Positions 6,342 to 6,890 of a DNA stretch of 6,890 nt are shown here, piece by piece (within the stretch, counting starts at the first letter, position 1; every line of letters begins with the position of its first letter). Source of the DNA: an uncultured Chthoniobacterales bacterium (lineage in GTDB: Bacteria > Verrucomicrobiota > Verrucomicrobiia > Chthoniobacterales > UBA10450); assembly GCA_955652255.1 (NCBI GenBank), contig CATPAW010000060.1, positions 1-6,890 on the forward strand, given 5' to 3'. The translations under genes and the position numbers were made by a program. Under the pieces are notes generated by a model, which saw nothing but the letters and a program-made list of their open reading frames with translations, was not told the origin of the DNA and did no database searches.

Positions 6342-6890
<549 letters not shown>

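Overview
The window carries ordinary housekeeping and cell-envelope genes of a Gram-negative bacterium, packed almost without gaps. By eye the GC content is moderate, in the mid-50s percent. A KDO-activation gene (kdsB) implies lipopolysaccharide, and kdsB is coupled directly to pyrG. Together with short hairpin repeats that read as peptides such as RRSQTAAT and HRQDADAT, this makes a member of Verrucomicrobiota (Chthoniobacterales or a relative) my best guess. The taxonomic guess rests on recall of similar repeat peptides in that phylum, not on a search.

Layout. Positions 1-3125 are a leftward cluster read in the order aroK (shikimate kinase), queG (epoxyqueuosine reductase), a MacA/HlyD-type periplasmic adaptor, and the first 15 codons of a further gene that leaves the window. 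aroK and queG overlap by 4 nt, as do the adaptor and the next gene. An 89-bp divergent gap (3126-3214) separates this cluster from a rightward pair, purE (purine synthesis) and a Sua5-type threonylcarbamoyl-AMP synthase, which also overlap by 4 nt. From the right edge a second leftward pair enters: kdsB (5' part outside the window) and pyrG (CTP synthase), again overlapping by 4 nt. pyrG and sua5 converge, and their reading frames overlap tail to tail by 115 bp.

How the genes relate. KdsB uses CTP to make CMP-KDO, so coupling it to CTP synthase is functionally sensible. QueG and Sua5 both serve tRNA anticodon-loop modification (queuosine at position 34, t6A at position 37), but they lie in different transcription units. 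aroK and purE are unrelated biosynthetic genes. The adaptor probably works with an ABC or RND exporter encoded to the left.

The unusual content is a set of four short palindromic elements (about 2321-2353, 3186-3204, 4324-4363, 4683-4740). Two lie inside coding genes, in frame, at variable loops of QueG and Sua5. One sits about ten bases before the purE start and can be read as an N-terminal extension. One fills the sua5/pyrG junction and supplies C-terminal tails to both proteins. I see no CRISPR array, tRNA, rRNA, transposase, phage gene or defence system, and no gene-free stretch longer than 89 bp.
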